A stretch of 64,000 nt of DNA from Hyphomicrobiales bacterium (GTDB lineage Bacteria; Pseudomonadota; Alphaproteobacteria; Rhizobiales; Rhizobiaceae). Below the pieces are notes generated by a model. The model did not search any database, was not told the origin of the DNA, and saw nothing but the letters and a program-made list of their open reading frames with translations. The position numbers were made by a program, and so were the translations under genes. The DNA is taken from assembly GCA_900469625.1 (NCBI GenBank), contig UBXV01000034.1, positions 42,597-106,596 on the forward strand. Reading direction: 5' to 3'. Shown piece after piece: positions 7,663-15,285 of the stretch (the stretch's first letter is position 1; the number at the start of each line of letters is the position of its first letter).

Positions 7663-9141
7663 ATGCAGGATAAAATCGACCAGTTGCGCGCCACTGTCGT
7701 GCCGCCGCAACAACTCTTCATCGGCGGCCACTGGCGCGAGGCGATGTCCGGCGGGACGCTCGAGGTCATCTCGCCAATTAATGGGACCCGACTGACGACC
7801 ATTGCCGATGCCGGCGCAGACGACGTCGACGCCGCGGTTCGCGCCGCCCGGACTGCTTTCGAGAAGGGGACGTGGTCGAGGGCTGCACCCGCCGAGCGCA
7901 AGAAAGTGCTGCTGCGTGTCGCCGACCTGATCGAGAAGAATGCGCTCGAACTTGCCGTCCTCGGCGTGCGCGACAATGGCACTGAAATCGCGATGGCGCT
8001 GAAGGCGGAGCCGGCAAGTGCTGCCGGCACATTCCGCTATTATGCCGAGGCGATCGACAAGGTCTATGGCGAGATCGCGCCCACCGCTGACAACGTGCTC
8101 GGCCTCATCCATCGCGAGCCCGTCGGTGTCGTCGCTGCCATCGTGCCCTGGAATTTCCCGCTCATGATCGGCGCCTGGAAGATCGCGCCGGCGCTTGCTG
8201 CCGGCAATTCGGTGATCCTGAAGCCGGCGGAGGGCGCGTCGCTGACCCTGCTGCGGCTTGCCGCGCTCTGTGCCGAAGCCGGGTTGCCGGAGGGCGTGCT
8301 GAACGTCGTGACCGGCAGGGGATCCGTCGCCGGCGAGGCGATCGGGCTGCATGCCAACATCGATGTGCTCGCCTTTACCGGCTCGGGTGGCGTCGGCCGG
8401 CGGCTCTTGGACTATTCGGCACGCTCCAACCTCAAGCGCGTCTATCTCGAGCTCGGTGGCAAGTCCCCGAACATCGTCTTTGCCGATGCGCCTGATCTGA
8501 ACCAGGCGGCAAAGGTCTCCGCCTACGGCATCTTCCGAAATTCCGGCCAGGTCTGCGTCGCCGGTTCGCGGCTTCTGGTCGAGCGATCGATCCACGAGAC
8601 CTTTGCCGAGAAGGTGGCCACGATCGCGGCAGCGATCAAGGTGGGCGATCCGTTGCTGCTGTCCACGGAGGCCGGCGCCATCTCCAGCAAGATCCAGCTG
8701 GAAAAGAATCTCGGTTTCGCTGGGCAGGCGCTGGACGAAGGCGCACGACTGAGGACCGGCGGAAAACGCATCCTCGAAGACACCGGCGGCTTCTACATGC
8801 AGCCCACCATCTTCGACGTCGCGCCCGGCATGACGCTTGCGAGAGAAGAGGTCTTCGGGCCGATCCTGTCGATCATCCCCTTCGACGACGAGGCTGATGC
8901 GCTTCGGATCGCCAATGGCAGCGAATATGGTCTCGCCTCGGCGGTCTGGACCGCGAACCTGTCGCGGGCGCACCGCATGGTGCGCTCCATCCGGGCCGGT
9001 GTCGTGCATGTCAACACCTATGGCGGCGCCGACAACACGGTGCCGCTCGGTGGCGTCAAGCAGTCCGGCAACGGCCACGACAAGTCGCTGCATGCGCTCG
9101 ACAAGTATACCGACCTCAAGACCGCCTGGATCCAGCTCTGA
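7663..9141 (+). CDS. NAD(P)-dependent aldehyde dehydrogenase
   Basis: A 492-residue ALDH. The ATG at 7663 is chosen over upstream starts because it follows a purine-rich GAACGGGAAC and gives the family N-terminus. PWNFPLMIGAWKIAPALAAG is the cofactor-binding loop, LELGGKSPNIVFADA holds the general base Glu (about residue 263), and SGQVCVAGSRL holds the catalytic Cys (about residue 297). The sequence type is that of betaine-aldehyde or gamma-glutamyl-aminobutyraldehyde dehydrogenases, which oxidise amino-aldehydes made by class III transaminases. It lies directly downstream of the APC permease on the same strand and is probably co-transcribed with it. Confidence 0.93.
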   Translation: MQDKIDQLRATVVPPQQLFIGGHWREAMSGGTLEVISPINGTRLTTIADAGADDVDAAVRAARTAFEKGTWSRAAPAERKKVLLRVADLIEKNALELAVLGVRDNGTEIAMALKAEPASAAGTFRYYAEAIDKVYGEIAPTADNVLGLIHREPVGVVAAIVPWNFPLMIGAWKIAPALAAGNSVILKPAEGASLTLLRLAALCAEAGLPEGVLNVVTGRGSVAGEAIGLHANIDVLAFTGSGGVGRRLLDYSARSNLKRVYLELGGKSPNIVFADAPDLNQAAKVSAYGIFRNSGQVCVAGSRLLVERSIHETFAEKVATIAAAIKVGDPLLLSTEAGAISSKIQLEKNLGFAGQALDEGARLRTGGKRILEDTGGFYMQPTIFDVAPGMTLAREEVFGPILSIIPFDDEADALRIANGSEYGLASAVWTANLSRAHRMVRSIRAGVVHVNTYGGADNTVPLGGVKQSGNGHDKSLHALDKYTDLKTAWIQL

Positions 9142-9147
9142 CTGGCG

Positions 9148-9182
9148 CGCAAGCGCCCGACCGTTCCGGCCAGGCGCTTGCG
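9148..9182. terminator. Bidirectional hairpin between convergent genes
   Basis: Perfect 10-bp inverted repeat CGCAAGCGCC / GGCGCTTGCG with a 15-nt loop. It sits exactly between the aldehyde dehydrogenase stop (9141) and the stop of the leftward diguanylate cyclase (9196). There is no clear T-run on either side, so it may act as an end-protecting hairpin or weak two-way terminator. Confidence 0.55.
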
Positions 9183-9195
9183 TCGCGAAACGATG

Positions 9196-10455
9196 TTATC
9201 CGAAAGCGAGTTCGAGGTTTTGCCGATCCCGCGCCACCACATGGCATCTGGTCTCCAGACCCTCGCTGGCGACGACCAGCACGAGATCCGGCGGAATGCC
9301 GGCGGAATTGGAAACGGTAACCGCCGCACCGTCTGTGCCAAGCGACCTGACCGTGCATTCGATCCTTGAGTGGCGGTCGTCGTAAAGAATGGTGCCGGCT
9401 TTCAGAACGCTCTGTCGGGGGCCGGCCTGAGGATCGACATCAAGGTCGCTCCAATCGGCGCAACGGTTCCGGCCGGCGGCCTTGGCGTAGTACATGGCCG
9501 CATCCGCCTGAGCCAGCAAGGTGCCGCTATCCCGGGTGCCGGTCGCAAGCGTCGATATGCCGAAGCTGGCGGTGACCGCAAGCCGACCGAAATCGCCGTG
9601 AATTGTCGCCGCAGCGATCGCTGCCCTGAGCTTTTCCGCCGCGGCCAGCGCGCCCTTGGCGTCGACATGCGGTAGCATGATGGCAAACTCCTCGCCGCCA
9701 AGCCGCCCGAACAGGTCGCTTGCCCGCAGGTTGGATTGGCACGCGGAGGCGACCGCCTTTAGCACCTCGTCACCTGCGGGGTGCCCATGGGTGTCGTTGA
9801 TCCGCTTGAAGTGATCGACGTCGAGCACGATGCCCGACAGGTCGTGCTGGTGGCGGACAGCAAGCGAAATGAGCTTGTCGGCCTCGTCGCGGAAGGCACG
9901 TCGCGTCAGCGTGCCGGTCAATCCGTCCGTCGCAGCCGAGCGGAGCAGTTCGATCCGGTCCATCGCCACCCCTGCCAGTTCGGTCAGGATGTCGAGTTCC
10001 CTGTCGGCAAAACCCCTCGGGCTGCGATCGATCGCGCAAACGGTCCCGATCATGTGCCCGTCCCGGGTCCTCAGGGGAACGCCGGCGTAAAACCGAATAT
10101 GCTCCTGGCCCGTCACGGCCGGATGCTGCGAAAAACGCGCGTCTTTTGTGGCGTCGTGCACAACGACGGGTTTGTCGGCGGCGATCACGTATTGGCAGAA
10201 CGTGTCTTCGCGCGGCATTTCTTCCGCCGAAAGGCCCGAGCAGGCCATATACCATTGCCGATGCGCGTCGATTAGCGAAACGATGCCGATCTCGATTGCG
10301 AAGACACTCTTGATGAGCCTCACGACGCGTTCGATGCCATGATCTCTCGGTGTATCGAGGAAGTCGAGTTGCCCGAGGGCGGTCAGACGAACGATCTCCC
10401 TGTCGTTGATGTCCTTCATGTCCGTCATCGACCGTCCGGTTGGCTTGACCACCAT
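9196..10455 (-). CDS. GAF-GGDEF-PilZ diguanylate cyclase
   Basis: A 419-residue cytosolic signalling protein. Residues about 25-170 form a GAF domain (MACSGLSAEEMPREDTFCQY; FYAGVPLRTRDGHMIGTVC), residues about 172-335 a GGDEF domain with intact GGEEF at 253-257, and residues about 345-419 a PilZ-like module (VLKAGTILYDD, CTVRSLGTDGAAV). The inhibitory I-site RxxD is present five residues before GGEEF (R244, D247), so product inhibition by c-di-GMP is expected. The PilZ RxxxR c-di-GMP-binding motif is degenerate, so ligand binding there is doubtful. GAF-GGDEF-PilZ is a common rhizobial arrangement. The AAGGA sequence 9 bp upstream supports the ATG at 10455. No transmembrane segment; the stimulus is unknown. 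Confidence 0.9.
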   Translation of the reverse strand: MVVKPTGRSMTDMKDINDREIVRLTALGQLDFLDTPRDHGIERVVRLIKSVFAIEIGIVSLIDAHRQWYMACSGLSAEEMPREDTFCQYVIAADKPVVVHDATKDARFSQHPAVTGQEHIRFYAGVPLRTRDGHMIGTVCAIDRSPRGFADRELDILTELAGVAMDRIELLRSAATDGLTGTLTRRAFRDEADKLISLAVRHQHDLSGIVLDVDHFKRINDTHGHPAGDEVLKAVASACQSNLRASDLFGRLGGEEFAIMLPHVDAKGALAAAEKLRAAIAAATIHGDFGRLAVTASFGISTLATGTRDSGTLLAQADAAMYYAKAAGRNRCADWSDLDVDPQAGPRQSVLKAGTILYDDRHSRIECTVRSLGTDGAAVTVSNSAGIPPDLVLVVASEGLETRCHVVARDRQNLELAFG

Positions 10456-10637
10456 TCCGCTTTTCCTTTTTCATTCCACGCCAGGCAAATAGACGCGTTT
10501 CGGAAAAAAGCAAAAGGCGCCGATCCGGCATGTGCCTGTCGATTGCGACGGCTCTGCGGCAAAGCGGCTTCTAGCTGGGCCATCTCAGACGGTCGTGACC
10601 GGCGGCGTGCGACGATCCGGACAATTGCGACGTTTGC

Positions 10638-11150
10638 CTATCCGCCGAAGCTTCCGAGCTGTGTCGGCACATGCACGTAGTTGCGGTCGAAATAGAGGAG
10701 CGCGTTGCCGTCGCTGCGCGCGCGGATGCCGACGACACGACCGATCAGGATGTGGTGGGTGCCGAGCAATCGTGCCTCGGCCAGTTCGCAATCCAGCGAG
10801 ACGATCGCATCCTTGACGGCGAGACCTCCCGATTGCATCTCCACCCAGTCGGCTGCTGCGTAGCGCTCCGTCATGTCCTTGGTGGCGCCGGCGAAATGCC
10901 CGGCAAGCGCGGTGTGGTCGTGGCTGAGCACGTTGACGCAGAAGCGGCGGTTGTCGATGAACAGACCGCATTGCGTCGAGTTGCGGTTCATGCAGACGAG
11001 CAGGCTCGGCGGATCGTCGGTCACCGAGCACATTGCGGTGGCGGTGAACCCGCCGCGCCCGGCGGGTCCATTGGTGGTGACGACGTTGACGGGCGCGCAG
11101 ACCCGCGCCATCGCATTGCGGAATTCGGTCTTCGAGACAGCCGTTTCCAT
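10638..11150 (-). CDS. hpaC: Flavin reductase, partner of the 4-HPA hydroxylase
   Basis: A 170-residue flavin:NAD(P)H oxidoreductase of the HpaC/flavin-reductase-like domain family. Signatures are ARVCAPVNVVTTNGPAGRGG, FTATAMCSVTDDPPSLLVCM (FMN/FAD phosphate contacts) and FCVNVLSHDH. Such proteins supply free reduced FAD to a two-component monooxygenase. The open frame runs to 11261, overlapping hpaB, but ATG 11150 has a GAGGCG ribosome-binding site 7 bp upstream and starts 10 bp after the hpaB stop, so it is preferred. It is co-transcribed with the oxygenase. No ring-cleavage genes of the homoprotocatechuate pathway are in the window. Confidence 0.88.
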   Translation of the reverse strand: METAVSKTEFRNAMARVCAPVNVVTTNGPAGRGGFTATAMCSVTDDPPSLLVCMNRNSTQCGLFIDNRRFCVNVLSHDHTALAGHFAGATKDMTERYAAADWVEMQSGGLAVKDAIVSLDCELAEARLLGTHHILIGRVVGIRARSDGNALLYFDRNYVHVPTQLGSFGG

Positions 11151-11160
11151 GGCGAGCGCC

Positions 11161-12723
11161 TCACTCGGCCGCATCGCGGATTTGGCCTTCGGCCCGAAGC
11201 GGCGGCAGCCAGGTGTCGCCGGTCCAGCCATGCTGGTCGTAGTCGGCCATGCAGGTGTCAACGAGCGCTTCCATTTCCTTCAGCCGTCCGCCGCGCTCCG
11301 CACCCTTCAGCACCTGCAGGCGCACTTCTTCCGGCGCGCCCGCATAGTTGAGTTCGTAGAGCGCATGGCGCCCGCCGAACTCGGTGCCGGTCGCATCCCA
11401 CAGCAGCTTCATGATCTTGATGCGCTCGATATGGCCCATGTCGTTGGAGCCGCGCACATATTGCGCGAGATATCGGTCGATCTCGCCATTGCCGAAATCC
11501 TTGGCAGACGAAGGCAGATAGATGAGGCCCGAAGCGACGACGCGGCGAATGGTGTCGACCACCCGGGGATAGGCCTCCGACATGAAGGTCCGGTAGGAAA
11601 GGGCGGCTTCCAGATTGGGCAGCACAGCGCCGTCCGCCCAGGGTATGGGGTTATAGGCCATGGCATTGGAGAAGCTCCAGAACATGTGCCGCAGGGCGAT
11701 GACCTCGCCGAGGGCTGCCTGGTTGCCGCGAAAGGCGTCGCCGCCGGTCGCGCGTAACGCCTTGGCCAGCAGGCCGGCGAGGAAGTCGAGCTTGACGGCA
11801 AAGCGGGTGCAGCCCTGGAAACAGTAGCCGTGCATGAAGCCCGAGGCCGGGTGAAACGACAGGATCTTGGCGGCATCGCGCAGCACGAGCACGTCTTCCC
11901 AGGGCACGAACACGTTGTCGAGCACCAGGATGGCATCGTTTTCGTCGAAGCGCGACGACAGCGGATAGTCGAAGGGATGGCCGACCGTGTTGGCGGTCTG
12001 TTCGTAGGAGACGCGGCAGAACATCTTGATCCCGGGCGCGTTCATCGGGACGATGAACATCACCGACAGCGACGGGTCCTCCGTCACCGTCGCCGAACTC
12101 TGGGCGAGAAAATTGTAGTGCGTGAGCGCCGACGAGGTCGCAACCACCTTGGCGCCGGAGACGTAGATGCCGGCGTCCGTCTCCTTGGTGATGTGGACGA
12201 ATACATCTTTGACCGCATCGGCCGGCTTGTGCCGGTCGATCGGCGGGTTGACGATCGCGTGGTTCATGAACAGCGCCGCCTCCTGGGCGCGTGCGTGCCA
12301 GGCGAGCGCATTGTCCTTGAACGGGCCGTACCAGGAGGCATTGGCGCCGAGCGTGTTCATCAGCGCCGCCTTGTAGTCGGCCGTGCGCCCCATCCAGCCG
12401 TAGGACATGCGCGCCCATTCGGCGATCGCGCCCTGCTGGGCGACGAGATCGGCAGACGATCGGGCGACGCGGAAATACTTGTGCGTATAACCGCTGGAGC
12501 CCGTGTCGGTCGGCGCGGTCAGGGCATCCTTCTTTGCCGGGTCATGCAGCGCGTCATAGAGGCGCGCCAGTGAGCGTGCGGAATTGCGCATGGCCGGGTG
12601 CGTGGTCACATCGGCGATGCGATCGCCATTGATATAGACCTCGCGACCATCGCGCAGGCTTTCGAGATATTCGGCCCCGGTGAACGGGCGCGCCTTGTCG
12701 GCGCGAAAGTCCTCTGCTCTCAT
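11161..12723 (-). CDS. hpaB: 4-hydroxyphenylacetate 3-monooxygenase, oxygenase component
   Basis: A 520-residue member of the HpaB/PvcC/TftD family of FADH2-dependent aromatic hydroxylases. Recognisable stretches are RAEDFRADKARPFTGAEYLE (N-terminus), SYGWMGRTADYKAALM, FMNHAIVNPPIDRHK and VLDNVFVPWEDVLVLRD, which together form the substrate and flavin site of this family. The enzyme ortho-hydroxylates 4-hydroxyphenylacetate or a related phenol with O2 and reduced FAD from the hpaC product. A strong GGGAGGAG ribosome-binding site precedes the ATG at 12723. It is divergent from an AraC/XylS regulator, the usual hpaA-hpaBC layout. The true phenol may differ, since the downstream hpa pathway genes are absent here. 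Confidence 0.92.
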   Translation of the reverse strand: MRAEDFRADKARPFTGAEYLESLRDGREVYINGDRIADVTTHPAMRNSARSLARLYDALHDPAKKDALTAPTDTGSSGYTHKYFRVARSSADLVAQQGAIAEWARMSYGWMGRTADYKAALMNTLGANASWYGPFKDNALAWHARAQEAALFMNHAIVNPPIDRHKPADAVKDVFVHITKETDAGIYVSGAKVVATSSALTHYNFLAQSSATVTEDPSLSVMFIVPMNAPGIKMFCRVSYEQTANTVGHPFDYPLSSRFDENDAILVLDNVFVPWEDVLVLRDAAKILSFHPASGFMHGYCFQGCTRFAVKLDFLAGLLAKALRATGGDAFRGNQAALGEVIALRHMFWSFSNAMAYNPIPWADGAVLPNLEAALSYRTFMSEAYPRVVDTIRRVVASGLIYLPSSAKDFGNGEIDRYLAQYVRGSNDMGHIERIKIMKLLWDATGTEFGGRHALYELNYAGAPEEVRLQVLKGAERGGRLKEMEALVDTCMADYDQHGWTGDTWLPPLRAEGQIRDAAE

Positions 12724-12818
12724 GGTTCTCCTCCCAGAATTTCGTCAAGACTAGGCATTGCTTGTCGCAGTCTCCATGGACAGAATGCCAAAATGACTTG
12801 TACTTTTTCGGGTGGCTG

Positions 12819-13745
12819 ATGGCCGGCGTCATTCCAAGCTTCTTTGTCTATGGCGAGCCGGAGCAACCGCTTGAGCCCGGTTTCTTCCATGTCGAAACTG
12901 TCATGGCGAGGCGTGGACTTCACCAGGGGCAGGTGAAGGCACACAAGCATGACCAGCTGGCGCAGGTGACCTATTGGTTCCGCGGCTGCGGCACCTATTT
13001 CATCGAAGACAAGGTATTGGACTTTTCCGCGCCGGCCGTCAGCTTCGTGCCGAGCGGCATCGTGCACGGATTTTCAGTCGAGCCGCTGGAAAGCGATGCC
13101 TTCGTGATCTCGATCGCCGACGGTCTGATGTTGTCCATCCGGGAGCGCACGGTGCTTCCGCCCGACGCGCCGATCATGGTGGCCGGCAGCAGCGACGACC
13201 GCCAGTGGCAGCGTCTGGCGCAACTGATGGAGATGATCGCGAACGAATACGGGACGGGTGCCTTTGCCACGCAGTCGATGATGGCATCACTCGCATCGGC
13301 AATCCTGACCCAAATCGCCCGACTTGCCTCGCTGGCTCCGTCGTCTGCCCACTCCCGAGACAGCATGCTGGCAACGCAGTTGCGACAGATGATCGACGCG
13401 CATTTTCGCGAAAACTGGAGCATCGGACGCTACACGGATGCGCTCGCGACAACGCCGCATCTGCTGGCCAAGGCCAGCAACACGGCGTTCGGCATGCAGG
13501 TCAAGGAACTGATCAACGAGCGTCGGCTGCTCGAAGCCAAGCGCTTGCTGCTCTTCACGGTACGCTCGCTCGAAGACATCGCCTATGAGATCGGGCTGCG
13601 CGATGCGGCGTATTTCTCCCGTTTCTTCCGCTTGCGCACCGGCATGGCGCCACGCGACTGGCGTCGGTCGAAGCTGGCGGACGCCGTTGCGTCACCCGCG
13701 ACGGGATCGATGCGGGCGGAAAGAAGACGGCCAGATGCGAAATAA
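12819..13745 (+). CDS. AraC/XylS-family regulator (HpaA-like)
   Basis: A 308-residue regulator with an N-terminal cupin-type sensor domain (HKHDQLAQVTYWFRGCGTYF, FVPSGIVHGFSVEP) and two C-terminal helix-turn-helix motifs (WSIGRYTDALATTPHLLAKA; LEDIAYEIGLRDAAYFSRFF). The GMAPRDWR end is typical of the family. The frame is open from 12762; ATG 12819 is chosen because GGTGG lies just upstream and the family N-terminus (FVYGEPEQPLEPGFFHVE) follows closely. It is divergent from hpaB with 95 bp between start codons, so it is very likely the phenolic-acid-responsive activator of hpaBC. Confidence 0.87.
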   Translation: MAGVIPSFFVYGEPEQPLEPGFFHVETVMARRGLHQGQVKAHKHDQLAQVTYWFRGCGTYFIEDKVLDFSAPAVSFVPSGIVHGFSVEPLESDAFVISIADGLMLSIRERTVLPPDAPIMVAGSSDDRQWQRLAQLMEMIANEYGTGAFATQSMMASLASAILTQIARLASLAPSSAHSRDSMLATQLRQMIDAHFRENWSIGRYTDALATTPHLLAKASNTAFGMQVKELINERRLLEAKRLLLFTVRSLEDIAYEIGLRDAAYFSRFFRLRTGMAPRDWRRSKLADAVASPATGSMRAERRRPDAK

Positions 13746-13757
13746 CGTCTTTCGGGC

Positions 13758-13785
13758 CTTGAAATGCCGGGGGCACTGCCTATCT
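13758..13785 (+). promoter_or_regulatory. Sigma70-like promoter of candidate sRNA
   Basis: CTTGAA, a 16-bp spacer, then CTATCT. The rhizobial housekeeping promoter consensus is CTTGAC-N17-CTATAT, so both boxes fit with one or two mismatches. It lies 12 bp after the AraC gene and points to no ORF, only to the terminator-ended segment downstream. Confidence 0.5.
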
Positions 13786-13791
13786 AGGGTC

Positions 13792-13893
13792 TCACTACCC
13801 GTATCGATAGCGTCCTGCAGCGGCAATGTCCGCGCGTTTGACGTTGTCCGGGTCCAGAAAGGGCGCTCCCCGTCAGGGTCGAGCGCCTTTTCT
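13792..13893 (+). ncRNA. Candidate small RNA of about 100 nt
   Basis: Predicted from an orphan promoter (13758-13785) and a Rho-independent terminator (stem 13862-13868 with 13881-13887, then TTTTCTATTT). Within it, GCGG-CAATGT-CCGC can form a small internal hairpin. The segment has no ORF with a ribosome-binding site. I do not recognise it as one of the named rhizobial sRNA families. An alternative is that the terminator simply ends the AraC transcript. Confidence 0.4.
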
Positions 13894-13896
13894 ATT
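13862..13896 (+). terminator. Rho-independent terminator
   Basis: Stem GGCGCTC / GAGCGCC extended by A-T pairs, 12-nt loop, followed by TTTTCTATTT. This is the clearest U-tract terminator in the first 30 kb. It ends either the candidate sRNA or the AraC mRNA. Confidence 0.75.
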
Positions 13897-14066
13897 TCGG
13901 TGTCTTCGCCGGAAAAGACGTGTCCTGAGAGGAGCCGCTCTTGCGCATCGGCAATGCTTGCCGGCAGCGGCAATCCGAGGTGCCATACCCTCTCGCCAAT
14001 CCAAACTGCACTGCGGGGTGAAACGGAAGCGCATTCGGTGTATCGTTGCGACAGGGAGGCCTCAAA

Positions 14067-14495
14067 ATGTCACTGCGCCATCCAAGAAGCAGACGTTCAT
14101 CCGCCATGCTTTTGCCATCAGCGCAATGGCCGCGCCACGCAGCGACTTCGCAGGCGCGCCGCGCCTGGCTCGATGCACTCCTCGGCCGACCGGAGCCCGA
14201 CGACCGCGCCCGGCGCGACGCGCAAGTGGCGGATGCGGGCGACGGCCAACTTGTCAGCGCCGGGATCTACTTCGACGACGCAACATCGATCAACCGCCAG
14301 CCGCGCCCTCACGATTACACCGCGGCAAGAGCGGAGCCGGAATTTGCCGCGACCGCCGACGTCGATGCCACCGGCGGCGCGCTCTGGAACGCGATGCTTG
14401 GCGACGATACCACCCACGGCATGCAGCGCTTCGCCAGACTGATCGCGCTTTTCATCCTTGTTTGCGGGCTGCTGTTCTGGCTGCTGGCGCCCTGA
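14067..14495 (+). CDS. Hypothetical tail-anchored protein
   Basis: A 142-residue protein that I do not recognise. ATG 14067 follows a good GGGAGG ribosome-binding site by 8 bp. The N-terminus is basic and low in complexity (RHPRSRRSSAML), the middle is acidic and Ala/Asp-rich, and the last 18 residues are one hydrophobic helix (LIALFILVCGLLFWLLAP) ending at the C-terminus, as in tail-anchored inner-membrane proteins. No catalytic motif is visible. A longer antisense frame covers the same stretch, but it has no ribosome-binding site and no membrane or domain signature. It stands alone, 127 bp upstream of the PfpI gene. Confidence 0.6.
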   Translation: MSLRHPRSRRSSAMLLPSAQWPRHAATSQARRAWLDALLGRPEPDDRARRDAQVADAGDGQLVSAGIYFDDATSINRQPRPHDYTAARAEPEFAATADVDATGGALWNAMLGDDTTHGMQRFARLIALFILVCGLLFWLLAP

Positions 14496-14622
14496 ACGGG
14501 CGCGCCGAACCAGCATAGCATCCAGCGCGCCGTCCTCCCGCCCCGAGCGGGCACCGTCAGGGAACCATTTCATCCGCCGCCTGTTTTTCCCTCGGGTTCA
14601 CAAACCGGGAAAGGACTTGGCC

Positions 14623-15183
14623 ATGCCCTCCATCGACACAGCCAGAATTCTCATCCTCGCAACCGACGGCTACGAGCGTTCGGAACTGCGGGTGCCGCTG
14701 GATGAACTGACAAAACGCGGGGCGAAAGTGACCATCGCGTCGCCGGAAAAGCGGGCCATCAAGAGCTGGGAAAAGGGAGATTGGGGCGATACCGTTGATG
14801 TCGATCTGACGGCAAAGGACGTTTTCTCCCGAGATTTCGACGCACTCGTCCTTCCCGGCGGACAGATTAACCCCGATCTGTTGCGAAAGGACCCGGATGC
14901 GATGCGGGTCGTGAGCGATTTCGTGGACTCCGGCCGCGTGGTCGCCGCGATCTGCCATGCCCCATGGCTCCTGATCGAAGCCGATGCGTTGAAGGGGCGC
15001 AAAGCGACGTCCTACGCCTCGATCCGCAAGGATGTGGAAAACGCCGGCGCGCAATGGGTTGACGTCAAGGTCGTGTGCGACCACGGCATTATCACCTCGC
15101 GCTCGCCCGACGATCTCGAAGCCTTCGTCGCCAAGATTGTCGAGGAGATCGAAGAGGGACGCCACGACCGGCGCGCTGCCTGA
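14623..15183 (+). CDS. DJ-1/PfpI-family protein
   Basis: A 186-residue class I glutamine-amidotransferase-like protein of the PfpI/YhbO group. ILILATDGYERSELRVPLDE contains the conserved acidic residue of the active site, ALVLPGGQINPDLLRKDP is the family loop, and the nucleophile Cys is in AAICHAPWLL. Members have been described as proteases, general stress proteins and glyoxalase III or protein deglycases. A frame extension upstream to 14458 is rejected because ATG 14623 has an AAAGGA site and begins with the family N-terminus. It is a single-gene unit ending at a strong hairpin shared with the convergent esterase gene. Confidence 0.9.
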   Translation: MPSIDTARILILATDGYERSELRVPLDELTKRGAKVTIASPEKRAIKSWEKGDWGDTVDVDLTAKDVFSRDFDALVLPGGQINPDLLRKDPDAMRVVSDFVDSGRVVAAICHAPWLLIEADALKGRKATSYASIRKDVENAGAQWVDVKVVCDHGIITSRSPDDLEAFVAKIVEEIEEGRHDRRAA

Positions 15184-15233
15184 GTTGCTATCGAGCCACA
15201 GGTATTGGTGGTCCCGCTGCAGTTTCAATGACG

Positions 15234-15276
15234 AAGACGTGGCCGGCGCCTTTGAAATCGCGCCCGGCCACGTCTT
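15234..15276. terminator. Strong two-way hairpin
   Basis: AAGACGTGGCCGG...CCGGCCACGTCTT forms a 13-bp stem, with a further CGC/GCG match after one unpaired base. It sits between the convergent PfpI gene (stop 15183) and esterase gene (stop 15286). It lacks a long T-run, though each strand ends its stem in CTT. Confidence 0.6.
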
Positions 15277-15285
15277 GAGCGCTGG

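Larger units (their letters stand above)
13746..14066. other. Intergenic region with candidate sRNA
   Basis: This 321-bp gap after the AraC gene holds no convincing ORF. It does hold, in order, a promoter-like pair (13758-13785), about 100 bp of unassigned transcript-like sequence and an intrinsic terminator (13862-13896). The remainder (13897-14066) shows only the GGGAGG ribosome-binding site at 14055-14060 for the next gene. Confidence 0.6.

Noticed and set aside
7510..9093. 527-codon minus-strand frame over the aldehyde dehydrogenase
   Set aside because: Shadow of a gene with clear ALDH motifs; rich in Arg/Asp/Gly and without a start region.
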